Of a stretch of 16,279 nt of DNA, positions 13,497 to 16,279 are shown piece after piece; position 1 is the stretch's first letter; each line of letters starts with the position of its first letter. The stretch covers positions 1 through 16,279 of the forward strand of contig DLQB01000122.1 in NCBI GenBank assembly GCA_002477505.1, read 5' to 3'. The notes under the pieces are model-generated. The model made no database searches and had not been told where the DNA came from. It saw only the letters and a program-made list of their open reading frames with translations. The DNA comes from Flavobacteriales bacterium UBA7443. Its GTDB lineage: Bacteria; Bacteroidota; Bacteroidia; Flavobacteriales_D; Sanyastnellaceae. The translations under genes were made by a program, and so were the position numbers.

Positions 13497-16279
13497 TTAA
13501 CGCAAGATCATAAATGACCCGCGCATCGTCTCTTTGTTGGGGACCGACAAGATGTAATAGTACGTGCCTTCCGAAACTCCTTCTGCTCGCCAATTGTTTC
13601 CGTAATTGAATCGATCCAAAACAAGGCCTCCCCAACGGTCATAAATCGTCAGTCGATTGCCTGGAAATGACTCCAAGTATTTGAATTCCAATTCATCATT
13701 GATTTCATCTCCATTCGGCGAAAACACATTGACGAGCTCGATGTCACATCCGACAATTTCCAATTGGACTTGATCCGAATCCCCACAAAGTCCTTCCAAA
13801 ACGTGTGTCACTTCCAAGACGCCTATGCCGGCAGCCATCAAGTCAATCGTCCCTGATTCGGACACACAACCATCGCAATTCGCACTCCAAACACCATTGG
13901 GCCATTCCACACCCGGTTGCAGACCTTCCAATGCTAAGCAAACCCAGTCCGGCAAATTAATCCCAGCATCCCGTTGAGGAGCCACGACAACCTCAATCAC
14001 ATCTTGGTCCGTGCACACATCATCAATGGTGTACACAATTTCGTAGATACCTGCGCCGGATGCGGGATCAAATGCGTCCCCGATGAGGCAATCATCACAA
14101 TCCGAAGACCAGACTCCCCCCACACCTGCCGCTTCGAGTGCTACCAAATCTCCTGATTCGCATAATTCGGGCAGTGGAACAATTGAGGCGTCTACAGCAG
14201 GGGCAACAACAACCGAACCTTGAATGGATTGACTGCATGGGTGGTCAAAAGTGTACTCCACATTGATGAGTCCCAAATCATTTCCTGCAAACAAGCCCGA
14301 ATTTTGATTCAAAATGCAATTGGGGCAATCAGAAGATGACCATTCACCATCAGCACCATCGCTGTAAGAATCGGGTATATCGGCATCAAAAGTAAACTGC
14401 AAATCCACCTCACTGCCTTGGCATATGGCGTCAACCGCATCGAAGGTTCCTTCTAAAACAGGCCGCACGTCCACCGTCCAATATGCCGTATCCGCGCATG
14501 CGCCATTTGCAATCGTATATTGGATTGGGAGCATTCCCACAGGCGCACCGCCCACATCAAACAAGCCCGCAGAATCCAGACAAGCCCCGCATGTTGAAGA
14601 CCACGTGCCACCCTGCACGTTTACATTGAATTGAAAGTCATCCGCCGTTTCACAAAAACTTGCCGGAATATTGGACGCTCCGATCGCGACACTCTGATTG
14701 ACCGATACCTGAATCTCATCCCCGACGGGACAGTACGAGTCGGGCGTAAAGGTCACCGTGTAGGTGTCTGGCTCACTCCCTTGGGCATTGAACACGCCCG
14801 ACAAAGAGTCGATGCATCCATCGCAATTCGAAGTCCAATAGCCGGGAACATCGGCCACGTAAATTGCACTGTCATCTTCGCATAAAATGGAAGGGCCAGC
14901 AATGCTGCCCTCCAGCAATTCGGACACACCTACATCGATGGTGGTAACACCGGGACATACGCCCAATGTTGTGAATGTCACTGTATTCAATCCGTCCTCT
15001 GCGGTTTCGGCAAAAAACACTCCTGTATTGGCAATGATGCAATCGCCGCAACTAGCGGACCACGTTCCAAACGGCGGCGTCGCATTGAAATCAAATATCT
15101 CATCGTTGCACAATGCGTCAGAAGACGCCGTAAATACAGGCTCCGGCGTGGCACTGATGAAAATTTCAGATGACTCCACATCGGCAAAGCACGAACCGTC
15201 TAAGACGTGCGTAATTTGCAACCACCCGCTTCCAGCAATGCCCGGATCAATGGTCAATGTCTCTTCGTCAAAGCATCCATCACAATCCACTTCCCACTGC
15301 CCTGAACCTTCTACCGGCGTTAGCACAAATGGTTCACCTCCGCTGCAAATTGGCGTTTCCCAATCGAATTCGGCGTTGACATCGCTCACTGCAGTAACTT
15401 CTAAATCATCCGAGACCACCTGGACGTAATCCTCAGGCAAAGGATCTGGGCCGTCATATTGATCAATGCAAAATGTTCCCACTCCGGATTCTCCATCCTC
15501 CAATGTGAAAGAACCTATTTCGTTTCCGTCAGGATCGGTGATGGTCAAATCAGCCGTCCCCCATCCGTTCCCTCCAGAATCAAACATCTGCACGGAATAA
15601 CAACCATTTTGAAGGCAAACTGCCCCTGTGAAGGGCGCATCATCCGCCAACATCGTCGCTCCGTTTTCAGAAACAATCGCCCAATCAATTTGATTGTTAT
15701 TGACGGACCCACCCGCAGAAGAGACCACCACATCAAACTCGGTGCAAAAGGATCCCACCGGCAATTGAGAAAACCACCCCGTGACCGTGGTGGACTGTCC
15801 GCTGCAAAAATCCAGACTGTTTCCAATGCCGAGGAACGTGTCTCCCTCGTACCACATCGTCGTTCCTTCCACCACTTCACTGGAAGCAAAGCGCCAAGCT
15901 TCATTGCTTGCACTCCAATTTCCTGTATTGAATCCCTCCGGCGAAAGGCCTTGCGTGCCGTTGGCATTCTGAATGCCAACCGACGCATTTCCCCAACCAC
16001 AAGTGGGGCGATTGCCCAGGTATATCTCGATGGCATCGGTCCCCTCGTAAAGTACGATTTCGGCGCTGACTTGATTGCTCGAGCAAGAATATTGGCATAC
16101 CGCATTGTAAGAGACAACAAATTCACGGCAAGGCGCCACGCCGTATGTATTGTACCGCACATTCCCGCAAGTCGAGGGATTCAAATCGCTGTACACCGGC
16201 ATGATGCTATTCAAGGGCATATTGGCGCCAGGGATTGCACCGGGTGGATTGTAGAGAGCGTTCTCCGACAAATCAAATG
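13497..16279 (-). CDS. Large T9SS type B cargo with seven Cys-rich repeats (N-terminus cut off)
   Basis: Secreted or surface protein, at least 926 aa; the frame is open to the window edge, so the true start and signal peptide are missing. Numbering here runs from the codon at 16271. Residues about 20-130 match a module I recall from flavobacterial gliding-associated proteins (CGNVRYNTYGVAPCREFVVS, CGWGNASVGIQNANGTQGL, ASNEAWRF). Residues about 171-270 contain CYSVQMFDSGGNGWGTADL, a DSxGxGW beta-domain of surface proteins. Residues about 305-845 hold seven repeats. Residues about 846-924 are the CHU_C or type B sorting domain (NVFSPNGDEINDELEF, LTIYDRWGGLV, EGTYYYIL), which directs T9SS export. 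Such proteins often act in adhesion or gliding, but no binding partner is visible. Its terminator lies 31 bp downstream. Confidence 0.9.
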   Translation of the reverse strand, partial: FDLSENALYNPPGAIPGANMPLNSIMPVYSDLNPSTCGNVRYNTYGVAPCREFVVSYNAVCQYSCSSNQVSAEIVLYEGTDAIEIYLGNRPTCGWGNASVGIQNANGTQGLSPEGFNTGNWSASNEAWRFASSEVVEGTTMWYEGDTFLGIGNSLDFCSGQSTTVTGWFSQLPVGSFCTEFDVVVSSAGGSVNNNQIDWAIVSENGATMLADDAPFTGAVCLQNGCYSVQMFDSGGNGWGTADLTITDPDGNEIGSFTLEDGESGVGTFCIDQYDGPDPLPEDYVQVVSDDLEVTAVSDVNAEFDWETPICSGGEPFVLTPVEGSGQWEVDCDGCFDEETLTIDPGIAGSGWLQITHVLDGSCFADVESSEIFISATPEPVFTASSDALCNDEIFDFNATPPFGTWSASCGDCIIANTGVFFAETAEDGLNTVTFTTLGVCPGVTTIDVGVSELLEGSIAGPSILCEDDSAIYVADVPGYWTSNCDGCIDSLSGVFNAQGSEPDTYTVTFTPDSYCPVGDEIQVSVNQSVAIGASNIPASFCETADDFQFNVNVQGGTWSSTCGACLDSAGLFDVGGAPVGMLPIQYTIANGACADTAYWTVDVRPVLEGTFDAVDAICQGSEVDLQFTFDADIPDSYSDGADGEWSSSDCPNCILNQNSGLFAGNDLGLINVEYTFDHPCSQSIQGSVVVAPAVDASIVPLPELCESGDLVALEAAGVGGVWSSDCDDCLIGDAFDPASGAGIYEIVYTIDDVCTDQDVIEVVVAPQRDAGINLPDWVCLALEGLQPGVEWPNGVWSANCDGCVSESGTIDLMAAGIGVLEVTHVLEGLCGDSDQVQLEIVGCDIELVNVFSPNGDEINDELEFKYLESFPGNRLTIYDRWGGLVLDRFNYGNNWRAEGVSEGTYYYILSVPNKETMRGSFMILR
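13737..15359 (-). repeat. Seven tandem W-S-x-x-C-x-x-C protein repeats
   Basis: Repeat period is 74-87 residues. The core W is at residues 326, 404, 479, 557, 644, 721 and 795 (numbered from the codon at 16271), each followed by a CxxC pair such as WSASCGDC, WTSNCDGC, WSSTCGAC, WSSDCDDC and WSANCDGC. Most units also have a Cys shortly before the W and one after the CxxC, giving roughly four Cys per unit. The spacing and the alternating beta-strand pattern suggest Ig-like domains with internal disulfides. Confidence 0.85.

Overview
The window looks like a chromosomal segment of a member of the Bacteroidota, probably a flavobacterial-type marine or freshwater lineage. The evidence is: two large exported proteins ending in type IX secretion (T9SS) sorting domains, one type A and one type B (gliding-motility CHU_C type); Bacteroidota-style promoters (TTG, 18-21 bp, TAnnTTTG) before two genes; no clear Shine-Dalgarno sequences; a DUF5777-type beta-barrel; and the long-N-terminus form of YebC. 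This taxonomy is inference from protein families; there is no rRNA in the window.

Layout. 1-2.5 kb (minus): a secreted protein with four tandem starch-binding-like beta-sandwich units and a T9SS type A tail, preceded by a YbgC-like thioesterase gene. 2.5-6.5 kb (plus): a small four-helix membrane protein, HU with a clear promoter and terminator, TrmH-type tRNA methyltransferase, and a MATE exporter translationally coupled to fmt. 6.5-8.4 kb (minus): thiolase coupled by a TGATG junction to an NlpC/P60 peptidase; the peptidase gene ends 7 bp from the convergent fmt stop. 8.4-8.9 kb: a structured intergenic stretch with an orphan terminator-like hairpin, then an unknown 61-aa gene with its own terminator. 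8.9-10.7 kb (minus): yebC followed by an RluA-family protein with degenerate catalytic motifs. 10.8-13.4 kb (plus): a tight cluster of cytochrome c lipoprotein, YceI protein, DUF5777 beta-barrel and a second beta-barrel. 13.5 kb to the right edge (minus): a large T9SS type B protein with seven Cys-rich repeats, cut by the window edge.

How the genes work together. Most of the window is housekeeping: initiator tRNA formylation, tRNA 2'-O-methylation, a YebC translation or regulatory factor, the HU nucleoid protein and acyl-CoA metabolism. The envelope genes are more distinctive. The cytochrome c / YceI / DUF5777 / barrel cluster looks like one envelope module with a redox component and no established function. 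The two T9SS cargos are large disulfide-prone surface or secreted proteins. The RluA-like protein has Glu in place of the catalytic Asp and is the most notable single-gene oddity. No mobile element, CRISPR array, tRNA or rRNA was seen.
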